From Thermodesulfovibrio sp. (GTDB lineage Bacteria > Nitrospirota > Thermodesulfovibrionia > Thermodesulfovibrionales > JdFR-85), in NCBI GenBank assembly GCA_027050975.1, contig JALUAR010000152.1, positions 1,591-13,502 on the forward strand: a DNA stretch of 11,912 bases. The letters run 5' to 3'. The stretch's first letter is position 1; the number at the start of each line of letters is the position of its first letter. The notes beneath the pieces are model-generated. The model did not search any database. It was not told the origin of the DNA and saw nothing but the letters and a program-made list of their open reading frames with translations. Both the position numbers and the translations under genes were made by a program. Shown here piece after piece: positions 1 through 6,893 of this stretch.

Positions 1-792
1 GTCATAGATCCTATGACAGGAAAGGTCAAACGTGTCAAAGAGGTTTACGGTCTCGGCTTTGAGACCGAAGAGGAGGCCTGGAACGAGTATCGTCTCTGCA
101 CAAAGGGCCAGGATGTTGACCTCTGGGGTGCCACTTATGAGAAACTCAAGGCACACGCAGGTGGTATACAGTGGCCCTGTCCAAGTACGGAGTTTGACAA
201 CAGAGGTACTTCCAAGAGGTACATATCAAAGGATTATGCCGAGTCAGTTTTCGGCACATCTATAAGAAGATACAAGACAGGATACGTTACCCTTTATGAC
301 CAGCATATGGAGGAGAAAGGGTTGAAAGGTCCGATTAACTATTACGGTGAGCATCCCTTCCATAAAGGTTCAGAACACAAGGCAATTATCAGGGTTCTGA
401 AGGCCGGACTGGATTATGAGATGCCCGATGCCGAGTATCCGTATGTATTGAATACGGGCAGGGTAATCGAACACTGGCACTCCGGAACAATGACCATGAG
501 AGTGAGGCTCCTGAGAGAACTGAACCCACATGCCTATGTAGAGGTATCTCCAGAGGATGCCAAGAAGCTCGGTGTTCAGAGCGGAAGCAAACTGAAGCTC
601 ATCTCAAGAAGAGGAGAAATTGTTTTGCCCGTATGGGTTACGGACAGGGCCAGACCAGGAATGGTATTTGTTCCGTGGTTTGATGAAAACAAGCTCATCA
701 ATCTGTTGACTGTTGATGTGCCAAAGAGCTGGTCAGGTGCAGGTGAGCCTGATTTTAAGGTTTGTGCTGTAAAACTACAGAAGGTCGCCTAA
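1..792 (+). CDS. napA: Periplasmic nitrate reductase catalytic subunit NapA, C-terminal part (5' end outside window)
   Basis: This is the last 263 residues of a molybdopterin oxidoreductase; the frame is open from base 1, so the start lies upstream. NapA reduces nitrate to nitrite in the periplasm using Mo-bis-MGD and one [4Fe-4S] cluster; the cluster and most Mo ligands would be in the missing part. The visible part holds the C-terminal molybdopterin-dinucleotide-binding domain. The motif NTGRVIEHWHSGTMT (about residues 151-165 of the visible part), the SPEDAKKLG segment, the SRRGEI strand and the VFVPWFDENKLIN segment near the end are characteristic of NapA. The neighbouring napG, napH and napD support NapA over an assimilatory NasA or a formate dehydrogenase. 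The TAA stop is at 790-792. A 106-bp gap with an inverted repeat separates it from the next gene. The family call is firm; the exact NapA subgroup cannot be judged from this fragment. Confidence 0.9.
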   Translation, partial: VIDPMTGKVKRVKEVYGLGFETEEEAWNEYRLCTKGQDVDLWGATYEKLKAHAGGIQWPCPSTEFDNRGTSKRYISKDYAESVFGTSIRRYKTGYVTLYDQHMEEKGLKGPINYYGEHPFHKGSEHKAIIRVLKAGLDYEMPDAEYPYVLNTGRVIEHWHSGTMTMRVRLLRELNPHAYVEVSPEDAKKLGVQSGSKLKLISRRGEIVLPVWVTDRARPGMVFVPWFDENKLINLLTVDVPKSWSGAGEPDFKVCAVKLQKVA

Positions 793-816
793 GTTAAAAA
801 CAGTTTAATACAGTAT

Positions 817-885
817 CTGTCCTCCTCTGTCAAGGGGTTCAAAAAGATCCCTCCCCTTCCCTCCCCTTGATGGAGGAGGAAACAG
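817..885. repeat. Large imperfect inverted repeat between napA and the lipoprotein gene
   Basis: The left arm is 817-837 and the right arm 863-885. The blocks CTGT, CCTCCTC and TCAAGGGG in the left arm are matched by their reverse complements in the right arm, with a 2-base insertion and a 2-by-2 mismatch. The 25-base loop carries one unit of a 10-bp tandem repeat (850-859 and 860-869, differing only in the last base), so the left arm could pair with either copy. There is no T-run after the stem, so it is not a classical terminator. It may be an RNA processing or stabilising structure, or a dispersed REP/MITE-like element. The right arm contains GGAGGAGGA, which would be sequestered when the stem forms. 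Confidence 0.75.
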
Positions 886-898
886 ACTACAGGAAAAA

Positions 899-1285
899 AT
901 GAAAAAAATAATTCTTTTAACCCTCATAGCAGGAATCTTGCTCGTGGGCTGTACAGAGAAGGAGAAACCTGTAGGCGAAAAAGCTTTAAAAGGGGATTCT
1001 CTGTCCGAAGAAACAGTAACGATAGAGAGCATTCTCAGAGATGTTCAGAAGTACAATGGCAAAACCGTTGTGGTCAAGGGTAGGGTGACACCTGGTCTTG
1101 CTTTTGAGTTTGTTAATGAACAGCCATACAGGTTAGATGACGGTACGGCTCAGATATGGGTGATAACAAGGGGAGTCATGCCACCAAAGGATGCATCGAT
1201 CACCGTAAAGGGAGAAGTAGTCACACCATATCAGATTAAGGGCAGAAGATTTGAAGTAGCTATTATTGAGAAAGAACGGAAATGA
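899..1285 (+). CDS. Small secreted lipoprotein with OB-fold-like domain
   Basis: The product has 128 residues. It opens with a short basic, hydrophobic signal (residues 2-17) ending in the lipobox LVGC, so Cys18 is the likely lipidated residue after signal peptidase II cleavage. The mature part reads like the single OB-fold domain found in many small bacterial lipoproteins: a short helix with the pattern ESILRDVQKYNGKTVVVKG, then a strand with LDDGTAQIWVIT, then ASITVKGEV near the C-terminus. No Cys other than Cys18 and no CxxCH motif is present, so it is not a redox subunit. Its stop overlaps the napG start in an ATGA arrangement, indicating translational coupling and a role linked to the Nap system. 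It could be an assembly factor or a scaffold that tethers NapA or NapG at the membrane; that role is inferred. The start is supported by a weak AGG at 891-893 and by the fit of the signal peptide. I do not recognise an established gene name. Confidence 0.8.
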   Translation: MKKIILLTLIAGILLVGCTEKEKPVGEKALKGDSLSEETVTIESILRDVQKYNGKTVVVKGRVTPGLAFEFVNEQPYRLDDGTAQIWVITRGVMPPKDASITVKGEVVTPYQIKGRRFEVAIIEKERK

Positions 1286-2031
1286 AAACAGCTCAGATAA
1301 GCAGAAGATCTTTTATTAAAGAGCTGGGGTTTTTGGGGGCATTGCTCTTTCTGCCACTGAATTACAGGGATGCTGTTATACGTCCTCCTGGTGCAGGAAA
1401 GGACTTTCTTTCCAGATGCATAAGATGTGGTCAATGTATTGAGGCCTGTCCGTATGACAGTATTATGGCCCTTGATATAACAGCTGGTGCACTTGCACAT
1501 ACGCCTTATATAAATCCCTTAAAGACTCCATGTTATTTGTGTCAGCAAAGGGGCCCGGATGGGAAGGACAGGCCAATAAGCAAATACCTGAGATGCGGAG
1601 AGGCCTGTCCCACGGGAGCTATCAGGAAAATTCTTAACAACAAAGAGGTGCTTGCAAAGGTGCCCGAAGAGATGAAGATGGGAGTTTCAGTCCTTAACAG
1701 GGATATATGTCTTGCATGGAAATACGACTCCTGTGGGGAGTGTTACTATAACTGTCCACTTAAAGACAAGGCCCTCAGAGACAGACCTCCTGGAGAGCTT
1801 CTTGAAGATATTACGGGAATAAGGCCTTATGTTGATCAGAGATACTGTATTGGCTGCGGGATGTGTAACTATGTATGTCCTGTGAAACGACATATTGCAA
1901 AGTCTTATATGGATAGAACGATAAAGTTAACCTATTTTGAGGAGCGGTATGCTGCCATGGTTAGAAATCTGATAGGTGCTGCAGGTGAGAGTGTGAAATT
2001 ACCGGCAATAAGGGTGGTGCTCAGGCCATAA
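1282..2031 (+). CDS. napG: Ferredoxin-type protein NapG, four [4Fe-4S] clusters, Tat-exported
   Basis: The 249-residue protein begins with a twin-arginine motif (SRRSFIK, residues 7-13) and a short hydrophobic stretch, so it should be exported folded through Tat. After the NapG-typical RPPGA (34-38), four cysteine clusters follow: C46/49/52/56, C84/87/105/109, C143/151/154/158 and C189/192/195/199. Each ends in Cys-Pro, as in polyferredoxins carrying [4Fe-4S] clusters. NapG works with the membrane protein NapH as a quinol dehydrogenase feeding electrons to the periplasmic nitrate reductase. Here napH follows after 4 bp. The spacing of the second and third clusters (17 and 7 residues between the inner cysteines) is wider than the usual CxxCxxCxxxCP but normal for this family. 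The gene starts in the last codon of the lipoprotein gene (ATGA). The subfamily call rests on motifs plus the adjacent napH; a related MauM/NapG-type ferredoxin is the only realistic alternative. Confidence 0.88.
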   Translation: MKTAQISRRSFIKELGFLGALLFLPLNYRDAVIRPPGAGKDFLSRCIRCGQCIEACPYDSIMALDITAGALAHTPYINPLKTPCYLCQQRGPDGKDRPISKYLRCGEACPTGAIRKILNNKEVLAKVPEEMKMGVSVLNRDICLAWKYDSCGECYYNCPLKDKALRDRPPGELLEDITGIRPYVDQRYCIGCGMCNYVCPVKRHIAKSYMDRTIKLTYFEERYAAMVRNLIGAAGESVKLPAIRVVLRP

Positions 2032-2035
2032 AACG

Positions 2036-2923
2036 ATGAAAGAGACGAAATCTGAACATAAGGCACATTCATTAAAGATCAGGTATCCAAGAAGGTTAAT
2101 TCAGCTATCCGTACTATCAATCCTGATATGGATTCCTCTTGTAACAATGAACCCACATGATTGGTCACCTTCAAGGATTGTGCTTGGTCATCTGCCTCCT
2201 CCAACAGTGAGGGAGATAAGCGGAGATACCTGGTCATTTACTTTCTATGGCTTTAGGCTCACCCATCCTGTTGCGTTTTTTGAGGAGGTGTTGGCAGCAA
2301 AGGTTGTCTATATACCCTTTGCTGTTTCAGTAATTATTCCGCTGATGGTCACTCTGCTGCTTGGAAGAGTGTTCTGTTCATGGCTCTGTCCGGTGGGGTT
2401 TTTGCTAGAGCTGAACCAGAAACTAAATGCCACGCTGAAAAAGTTCGGACTTCACTATGAGTTGAAACTTAAAGATTTCAGATACATAATACTCACTCTA
2501 TCTCTTCTGTTTAGTCTTCTTTTTGCCGTTCCCATTATTTCAGCCTTTGATCCTCCCCATGTTTTTGGTAGAGAGTTGATCTATATCTTTACTCATAAGG
2601 CAATAAGTCTCAGTGGAGTAGGATTGTTAGCGGCAATTTTTCTCTTTGAGAGTCTGTCTACCTCGAGGGCATGGTGCAATTATTTTTGTCCTTCTGGTGG
2701 TGCCCTCTCACTTTTGGGTGCCAAAAGAGCCTGGAGGATAAGAATGGAAAAGGACAGGTGTATTTATTGCGAGAAGTGTGACCGTGCATGTCCGTATTAT
2801 CTTGAGCCTATGAGACTGGCTACGGGAGGGGATTTTAACTGGACAAAATGTGACAACTGTGGTTTGTGCAGAGATGCATGTCCCACAGGTGCTATAACTT
2901 TTAGATTTGGAAGGAGGCTTTAG
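2036..2923 (+). CDS. napH: Quinol dehydrogenase membrane component NapH
   Basis: The 295-residue integral membrane ferredoxin has about four hydrophobic segments (near 24-38, 90-110, 149-170 and 192-206). Two CxxxCP motifs lie at the membrane, C114/C118 (FCSWLCP) and C214/C218 (WCNYFCP). Two C-terminal [4Fe-4S] motifs are at C242/245/248/252 and C272/275/278/282. This arrangement is the NapH/NosR/RdxA-type polyferredoxin layout. NapH oxidises membrane quinol and passes electrons to NapG. The preceding gene ends 4 bp upstream and the next gene starts 1 bp after the stop, so it lies inside a tight operon. The ribosome-binding site is weak and coupling to napG translation is likely. A CcoG- or NosR-like protein is less likely because of the length, the lack of other fused domains and the napG/napD neighbours. 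Confidence 0.9.
   Translation: MKETKSEHKAHSLKIRYPRRLIQLSVLSILIWIPLVTMNPHDWSPSRIVLGHLPPPTVREISGDTWSFTFYGFRLTHPVAFFEEVLAAKVVYIPFAVSVIIPLMVTLLLGRVFCSWLCPVGFLLELNQKLNATLKKFGLHYELKLKDFRYIILTLSLLFSLLFAVPIISAFDPPHVFGRELIYIFTHKAISLSGVGLLAAIFLFESLSTSRAWCNYFCPSGGALSLLGAKRAWRIRMEKDRCIYCEKCDRACPYYLEPMRLATGGDFNWTKCDNCGLCRDACPTGAITFRFGRRL
2911..2917 (+). promoter_or_regulatory. Strong ribosome-binding site fixing the napD start
   Basis: AAGGAGG lies inside the last codons of napH, 7 bases before ATG 2925. It makes ATG 2925 the start rather than the in-frame TTG at 2907, which would place the Shine-Dalgarno sequence inside the coding region. Confidence 0.85.
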
Positions 2924-2924
2924 T

Positions 2925-3182
2925 ATGCCGATAGCAGGGGCGGTTGTGGTGCCTTTAAACAAAAAGGTAGAGGGTAGACTGGTTGAGAAATTGAAGGAGG
3001 TTCCTTATGTTGATGTCAAGGATATAGGTCCAAAAGGGATAGCCGTAGTTCTTGAGGCCGAGAGCGCCCAGAAACTTAAAGATATCTCCGAGGAAATCAA
3101 TAGGTGGGAGGAGGTGATAGAGTTTGAATTAGTCTACCTCAACTGGGAGGACGAGGATGAAGAGAAGAGAGATACCACTTAA
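2925..3182 (+). CDS. napD: Nap maturation chaperone NapD
   Basis: This is an 85-residue soluble protein with no signal peptide or cysteine. The pattern is that of NapD: an opening strand (MPIAGAVVVPL), a helix (VEGRLVEKLKEVP), a mid-strand (KGIAVVLEAES), a helix, and a last strand (EFELVYLNWE), giving a small ferredoxin-like alpha/beta fold with an acidic tail. NapD is a cytoplasmic chaperone that binds the twin-arginine signal peptide of NapA and holds it back until cofactor loading is complete. The ATG is 1 bp after the napH stop. The sequence is divergent from the enterobacterial protein, so the name rests on fold pattern, size and position in the cluster. Confidence 0.8.
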   Translation: MPIAGAVVVPLNKKVEGRLVEKLKEVPYVDVKDIGPKGIAVVLEAESAQKLKDISEEINRWEEVIEFELVYLNWEDEDEEKRDTT

Positions 3183-3197
3183 AAAACAATCATTATG

Positions 3198-3204
3198 AAG
3201 GAGG
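3198..3204 (+). promoter_or_regulatory. Strong ribosome-binding site for the octaheme cytochrome gene
   Basis: AAGGAGG is 5 bases before ATG 3210. An in-frame ATG at 3195 would put this site inside the gene, so 3210 is preferred. This also gives the signal peptide a normal Met-Lys-Arg opening. Confidence 0.85.
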
Positions 3205-3209
3205 TGTTT

Positions 3210-4709
3210 ATGAAGAGAGGTTATCCTTTGTTAATTGTTCTTGCAATAGTGGGATTGCTTTTTCCTGCAACAGTGGCTGCAAAGAGTGTTGATATTGATC
3301 CGTGCCTGAGCTGTCATGACACCGTGACCCCTGGTGTTGTCAAACAATGGCATGAGAGTAAACACAGTAAGGTTGGTGTGAAATGTTATGTCTGCCATAA
3401 GGCAAAGGATGACGATCCTGCAGGTTTCGAACACAACGGATACCGCGTTACCGCACTGGTAACCCCCAAGTACTGCGAGAGCTGTCATCCGAAACAGGTT
3501 AAAGAGTTCAGGGAGAGTATGCATGACGAGGCTGGTCTTTTCTCCCTCTCTGCCTATGGTATTGTTGAAGGAGAGAAGGTGGTAGACGGTGTTACCCTCG
3601 GACAGACATTGAACTACAAAACACACTTTTCAAGAGAGAGTGCCGAGGCAGGCTGTCTTGACTGTCACGGTACGGTAATCAAGGTAGGAAAGGATGGAAA
3701 GCTTATTAACTGGCCGAACAACGGTATCGGAAGATTCAATCCCGACGGCAGTGTCGGTTCCTGTACCGCATGCCATACAAGACATACCTTCAGCATAGCT
3801 CAGGCAAGAAAACCGGAAACATGCGGACAGTGTCATCTCGGTCCAGACCATCCACAGAGAGAGATTTATGAAGAAAGTAAACACGGTAATCTCTTCTCTG
3901 CAAACGGTGAGCATTGGAACTGGGATGTGCCTCCCGGGCAGTGGGGTCCTGAGGACATAGAGGCTCCTACATGTGCGACATGCCATATGAGTGGCTTTGG
4001 CGGAGCACTTGAAAGCACGCATAATGTTAGCGCAAGGCTCAAATGGGAGCTGGAGCCTGTTTTCTCCTGGCCCACTGATCCGAAGTATCTTGCCGGCAAA
4101 GAGAAATATCCCATCGACCCGGATATCGCAAAGAGATACGAAAAGATTCACAATCTGCCTCCGGGTTCGCTTAAAGAGGTGAAAACAGGAGCTCCCAATC
4201 CATTTGCCATTGCCAAGAAGTATGCTCCTGATATATACAAGGCCTATGTCGGACCCGGCAAGTGGTGGTCAAAGGGTGAGACAAGATTAGATGCCTTTGG
4301 CGGAGATGCACTTCGTTCTGCCAATGAAAAACGCGAAGATATGCTTAAGGTATGTACTCAGTGCCATGTCAGAAGCTGGGCAGAGGGTGATCTGAACAAG
4401 GCAGACAAGACAATAGATGTATACAATGCAGTGGTTCTTGCAATAAAGCTGAAATACTATGATCCGATCAAGAAGGAAAAACTGGATGAGGATATAAAAT
4501 TCAATGGCAAGAGCGAGGCTGACAACCTCTGGCATGAGATCTGGCACCACGAGGGACGTATCTGGAGAATGGGTGCATTCATGCAGGGTCAGGACTGGCA
4601 GCACTGGGAAGGTGCATACGAGGTTGCTGATGACGGCTCCCATCTGGCCGACTGGCTGGAAAAATTACGTTTAAGAAAGGCAATCAAGGAGAAACTTAAT
4701 CTGAAGTAA
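3210..4709 (+). CDS. hao: Octaheme c-type cytochrome, hydroxylamine oxidoreductase (HAO) family
   Basis: The 499-residue protein begins with a Sec signal peptide (residues 1-24, likely cleaved after TVAA), so it is periplasmic. Eight CxxCH haem-binding motifs start at C32, C59, C89, C149, C185, C205, C255 and C382. Extra His residues in between can serve as distal ligands. The count, the roughly 120-residue gap between the seventh and eighth motifs and the segment THNVSARLKWELEP after haem 7 fit the HAO family rather than NrfA (five haems) or octaheme tetrathionate reductase. True HAO oxidises hydroxylamine and has a Tyr cross-linked to the catalytic haem 4. Relatives without that Tyr, such as the epsilonproteobacterial Hao, reduce nitrite and hydroxylamine. 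The C-terminal segment expected to hold the Tyr reads IWRMGAFMQGQDW, without Tyr, which suggests a reductase. It is last in the nap operon and is followed directly by a terminator. Substrate and direction are inferred. Confidence 0.85.
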   Translation: MKRGYPLLIVLAIVGLLFPATVAAKSVDIDPCLSCHDTVTPGVVKQWHESKHSKVGVKCYVCHKAKDDDPAGFEHNGYRVTALVTPKYCESCHPKQVKEFRESMHDEAGLFSLSAYGIVEGEKVVDGVTLGQTLNYKTHFSRESAEAGCLDCHGTVIKVGKDGKLINWPNNGIGRFNPDGSVGSCTACHTRHTFSIAQARKPETCGQCHLGPDHPQREIYEESKHGNLFSANGEHWNWDVPPGQWGPEDIEAPTCATCHMSGFGGALESTHNVSARLKWELEPVFSWPTDPKYLAGKEKYPIDPDIAKRYEKIHNLPPGSLKEVKTGAPNPFAIAKKYAPDIYKAYVGPGKWWSKGETRLDAFGGDALRSANEKREDMLKVCTQCHVRSWAEGDLNKADKTIDVYNAVVLAIKLKYYDPIKKEKLDEDIKFNGKSEADNLWHEIWHHEGRIWRMGAFMQGQDWQHWEGAYEVADDGSHLADWLEKLRLRKAIKEKLNLK

Positions 4710-4721
4710 TATTTTTTTCTA

Positions 4722-4764
4722 TAGTGCTCACCTCCTGTACAACAGGAGGTGAGCACTACTTTTT
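4722..4764 (+). terminator. Rho-independent terminator of the nap-hao operon
   Basis: A perfect 17-bp stem (4722-4738 with 4742-4758) and a 3-base loop are followed by C and five T (4760-4764), 13 bp after the cytochrome stop. A T-rich run precedes the stem, so on the minus strand the tail would be A-rich. The terminator therefore works for the + strand. Its T-run overlaps the stop codon of the convergent permease gene. Confidence 0.9.
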
Positions 4765-5530
4765 ACACTCTCCTTTTGAAGGCAATTGTTCCCAGTATAA
4801 TAAAAACAACCGAAACAGCCAGAACTACAGTAACATCCAGTAACAGAGAAAAATCCGGGCCCATCTCACCAGACCTTCCAGATAGCAAGATATTCTTTAG
4901 TGCATCCACTCCATATGTGAGGGGATTGATTCGTGAAATTATCTCAAATACAGTCGGAAGTCGTTTAACAGGGTACATGGCTCCGGAAAGAAAAAACATG
5001 GGCATTACAATGAAGTTCATAATTACAGAAAAGCTCTCAAAGCTTTGATAAAATGTAGCAATCAGTATACCTATTGACGACATAGTAAAGGATAATAAAA
5101 ACGAGACAACTATTGTTGCGGATATCTGTATAAAGTCAAGACTCAGTCCCACCACCGGAAAAAGTAGTAATATGATTAATGCCTGTAAAGTGGATACAAT
5201 AGTACCACTTAATGCCTTGCCGACGACAATCGATGTCCGTGAGACAGGAGCAACAAGGATCTCCTTCATGTAGCCAAACTCCTTGTCCCAAATGATAGAA
5301 ATCGCAGAAAAGATCGAACTGAAGAGAATGGTCATTCCGATAATTCCCGGAAAGAAGAACTGAAGATAGGTTATATCACCTCCTGAGGGAACCACTCTTG
5401 AGAGCCCGCCACCAACCAGAAAGAGCCATATAAGAGGTCTGGCAAGGGTTGAAAAGAGCCTGCTCCTTTCTCTGATAAACTTCTTGAACTCCCTTGCCGT
5501 TATTACATATACTACTCTACCCTCTATCAA
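4763..5530 (-). CDS. ABC-2 type transporter permease (DrrB-like)
   Basis: The 255-residue membrane protein has about six hydrophobic segments after a basic cytoplasmic N-terminus (REFKKFIRERSR). The ABC-2 signatures are visible: FFFPGIIGMTILFSS near residue 60, WDKEFGYMKEILVAPVSR around 82-99, and the late NPLTYGVDALKNIL motif typical of the daunorubicin/multidrug-export group. It should form the channel for the ATPase encoded directly upstream; the two genes overlap by 14 bp. The start is TTG at 5530, chosen because AGGAGG (5535-5540) lies 4 bases ahead and no other start codon is near. The substrate is unknown; export of a hydrophobic compound or an envelope component is possible. The gene ends inside the T-run of the convergent terminator. 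Confidence 0.85.
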   Translation of the reverse strand: MIEGRVVYVITAREFKKFIRERSRLFSTLARPLIWLFLVGGGLSRVVPSGGDITYLQFFFPGIIGMTILFSSIFSAISIIWDKEFGYMKEILVAPVSRTSIVVGKALSGTIVSTLQALIILLLFPVVGLSLDFIQISATIVVSFLLSFTMSSIGILIATFYQSFESFSVIMNFIVMPMFFLSGAMYPVKRLPTVFEIISRINPLTYGVDALKNILLSGRSGEMGPDFSLLLDVTVVLAVSVVFIILGTIAFKRRV

Positions 5531-6503
5531 ATCTCCTCCTGTAAGCCCGTATGGCCTCCTTTAGTTCGTCAGAGGAATCGATTGTCTCCTCCCGTATCTC
5601 TTTGCCTGTCAGATGAAGAAATACATCGTTAAGAGTGGGTCTCTGTAACCTGACCGAAAGAACAGCTTCGCCAAGGGTCCTGATGATTTCGGGAATGCAT
5701 GCCTCACCTTTTGTGACGGTGATAAAGAGTTCGTCACCTTTAATTTTGCCGACGAGAGAGAGCCTCTCCTTGAGTATTTTCAAGGCTTCTGCGTTGTTCG
5801 TGGTCTTGAGATAGACCACATCTCCGCCAATCAGTTTTTTCAGTTCCTCTGGAGAGCCTTCGGCAATAATTCTGCCTTTGTCAATAATGGCAATCCTGTC
5901 ACAGACCTCAGCCTCATCCATGTAATGTGTTGTCATAAATATGGTTACGCCCTTCTGGACAGGCAGTTTTGTGATAAAATCCCAGAGGTTCGCCCTGCTT
6001 TGAGGGTCAAGCCCCAGGGTGGGTTCGTCAAGAAAGAGTACGCTGGGTTGGTGCACAACTGCTCTCGCAACCTCAAGCCTCCGCTTCATCCCGCCTGAAA
6101 AACGTTTTACCAGATCGTTTCGTCTTTCGTAAAGCCCCACAAACCTGAGGGCATCCAGTACAAGGGACTTTCTCTTTCCGCTTTCAACATCATAAAGAAT
6201 TGCATGGTAAAGCAGGTTCTCAAAGGCTGTGAGATCCTTATCAAGAGTCATGTCCTGGAAGACAACGCCGATAGAGCTTCTTACTTTCGGGGCCTCTGTC
6301 ATACAGTCAAAGCCATTCACAGTCGCCTTTCCAGAGGTTGGTTTAAGGAGGGTGCACAGTATATTGATGGTTGTTGTTTTTCCGGCCCCGTTAGGACCGA
6401 GAAAACCGAAAATACAGCCTCTTTCTACCTTAAAGGTTATTCCATCTACTGCCCTGATTTTACCGAAGTCCTTAGTGAGACCATTAACTGAGATGACGGG
6501 CAT
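5517..6503 (-). CDS. ABC transporter ATP-binding protein (DrrA-like)
   Basis: The 328-residue ATPase has Walker A GPNGAGKT at residues 36-43, Q-loop Gln83, the signature FSGGMKRRLEVA at 135-146, Walker B VLFLDE at 155-160, D-loop GLD and H-loop His193. All catalytic residues are intact. After residue 225 comes the extra C-terminal domain found in DrrA-type ATPases, thought to help dimerise the subunit. It energises the partner permease whose gene overlaps its 3' end. It begins at ATG 6503, 18 bp after secG, with only a weak ribosome-binding site, so it is probably expressed with tpiA-secG. The substrate cannot be told from the sequence. Confidence 0.9.
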   Translation of the reverse strand: MPVISVNGLTKDFGKIRAVDGITFKVERGCIFGFLGPNGAGKTTTINILCTLLKPTSGKATVNGFDCMTEAPKVRSSIGVVFQDMTLDKDLTAFENLLYHAILYDVESGKRKSLVLDALRFVGLYERRNDLVKRFSGGMKRRLEVARAVVHQPSVLFLDEPTLGLDPQSRANLWDFITKLPVQKGVTIFMTTHYMDEAEVCDRIAIIDKGRIIAEGSPEELKKLIGGDVVYLKTTNNAEALKILKERLSLVGKIKGDELFITVTKGEACIPEIIRTLGEAVLSVRLQRPTLNDVFLHLTGKEIREETIDSSDELKEAIRAYRRRFDRG

Positions 6504-6521
6504 CTACACTTCTGTTGTATA

Positions 6522-6893
6522 TTATTTCTTTGTTGGCTTTTCCTGAGGTGCCTTCTCAGGTGCAGTGGGCTGTATACCCTGTGGCTGAGGTGTAACACCC
6601 CCAAGGGGAACTTGCTCTTTCTTTTCCTCAGCAGGTATAACCGATGATTTCACAACAGAGGGCTGTTTGGCTGACAGAACTGTTAGTATCAAAGAAGTGA
6701 TCATAAATATTACAGCCATTATGGTTGTTATTTTACTCAGCACTGTGGCAGCGCCGCGGGCTCCAAATAGAGTCTGGCTGGAGCCTCCTCCAAAGGCTGA
6801 ACCAAGCTCGGCTCCCTTTCCTCCCTGAATCAGTACTATTCCTATCAGAAATAGACAGACTATTATATGAATCACAATGATTAGTGTACTCAT
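6522..6893 (-). CDS. secG: Preprotein translocase subunit SecG
   Basis: The 123-residue protein has two membrane helices (about residues 3-24 and 53-74) joined by the diagnostic loop LIQGGKGAELGSAFGGGSSQ (21-40) and TLFGARG. SecG is the small accessory subunit of the SecYEG channel and aids protein export. The C-terminal tail after residue 78 is rich in Pro, Gln and Lys and of low complexity, which is common in SecG. Its ATG overlaps the tpiA stop (ATGA), with a good GGGAGGAG site inside tpiA. The tpiA-secG pairing is widespread in bacteria. Confidence 0.95.
   Translation of the reverse strand: MSTLIIVIHIIVCLFLIGIVLIQGGKGAELGSAFGGGSSQTLFGARGAATVLSKITTIMAVIFMITSLILTVLSAKQPSVVKSSVIPAEEKKEQVPLGGVTPQPQGIQPTAPEKAPQEKPTKK

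Noticed and set aside
817..885. The inverted repeat as a rho-independent terminator of napA
   Set aside because: No T-run follows the right arm; the next bases are ACTACAGGAAAAAA, and the loop is long.
2907..2924. TTG start giving napD six extra N-terminal residues
   Set aside because: The AAGGAGG site at 2911-2917 would lie inside the gene and is well placed for ATG 2925, and MPIAG is a natural NapD opening.
3195..3209. Upstream ATG for the octaheme cytochrome
   Set aside because: AAGGAGG at 3198-3204 would fall within the coding region; ATG 3210 has ideal spacing and a normal signal-peptide start.
3231..4643. Several minus-strand open frames opposite the cytochrome gene
   Set aside because: They are antisense to a well-supported gene with eight haem motifs, and their Cys/Met-rich composition is what antisense reading of that gene would give.
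4711..4758. The hairpin as a bidirectional terminator
   Set aside because: On the minus strand the bases after the stem are A-rich (complement of the T-run at 4712-4718), so no U-tail would form in that direction.
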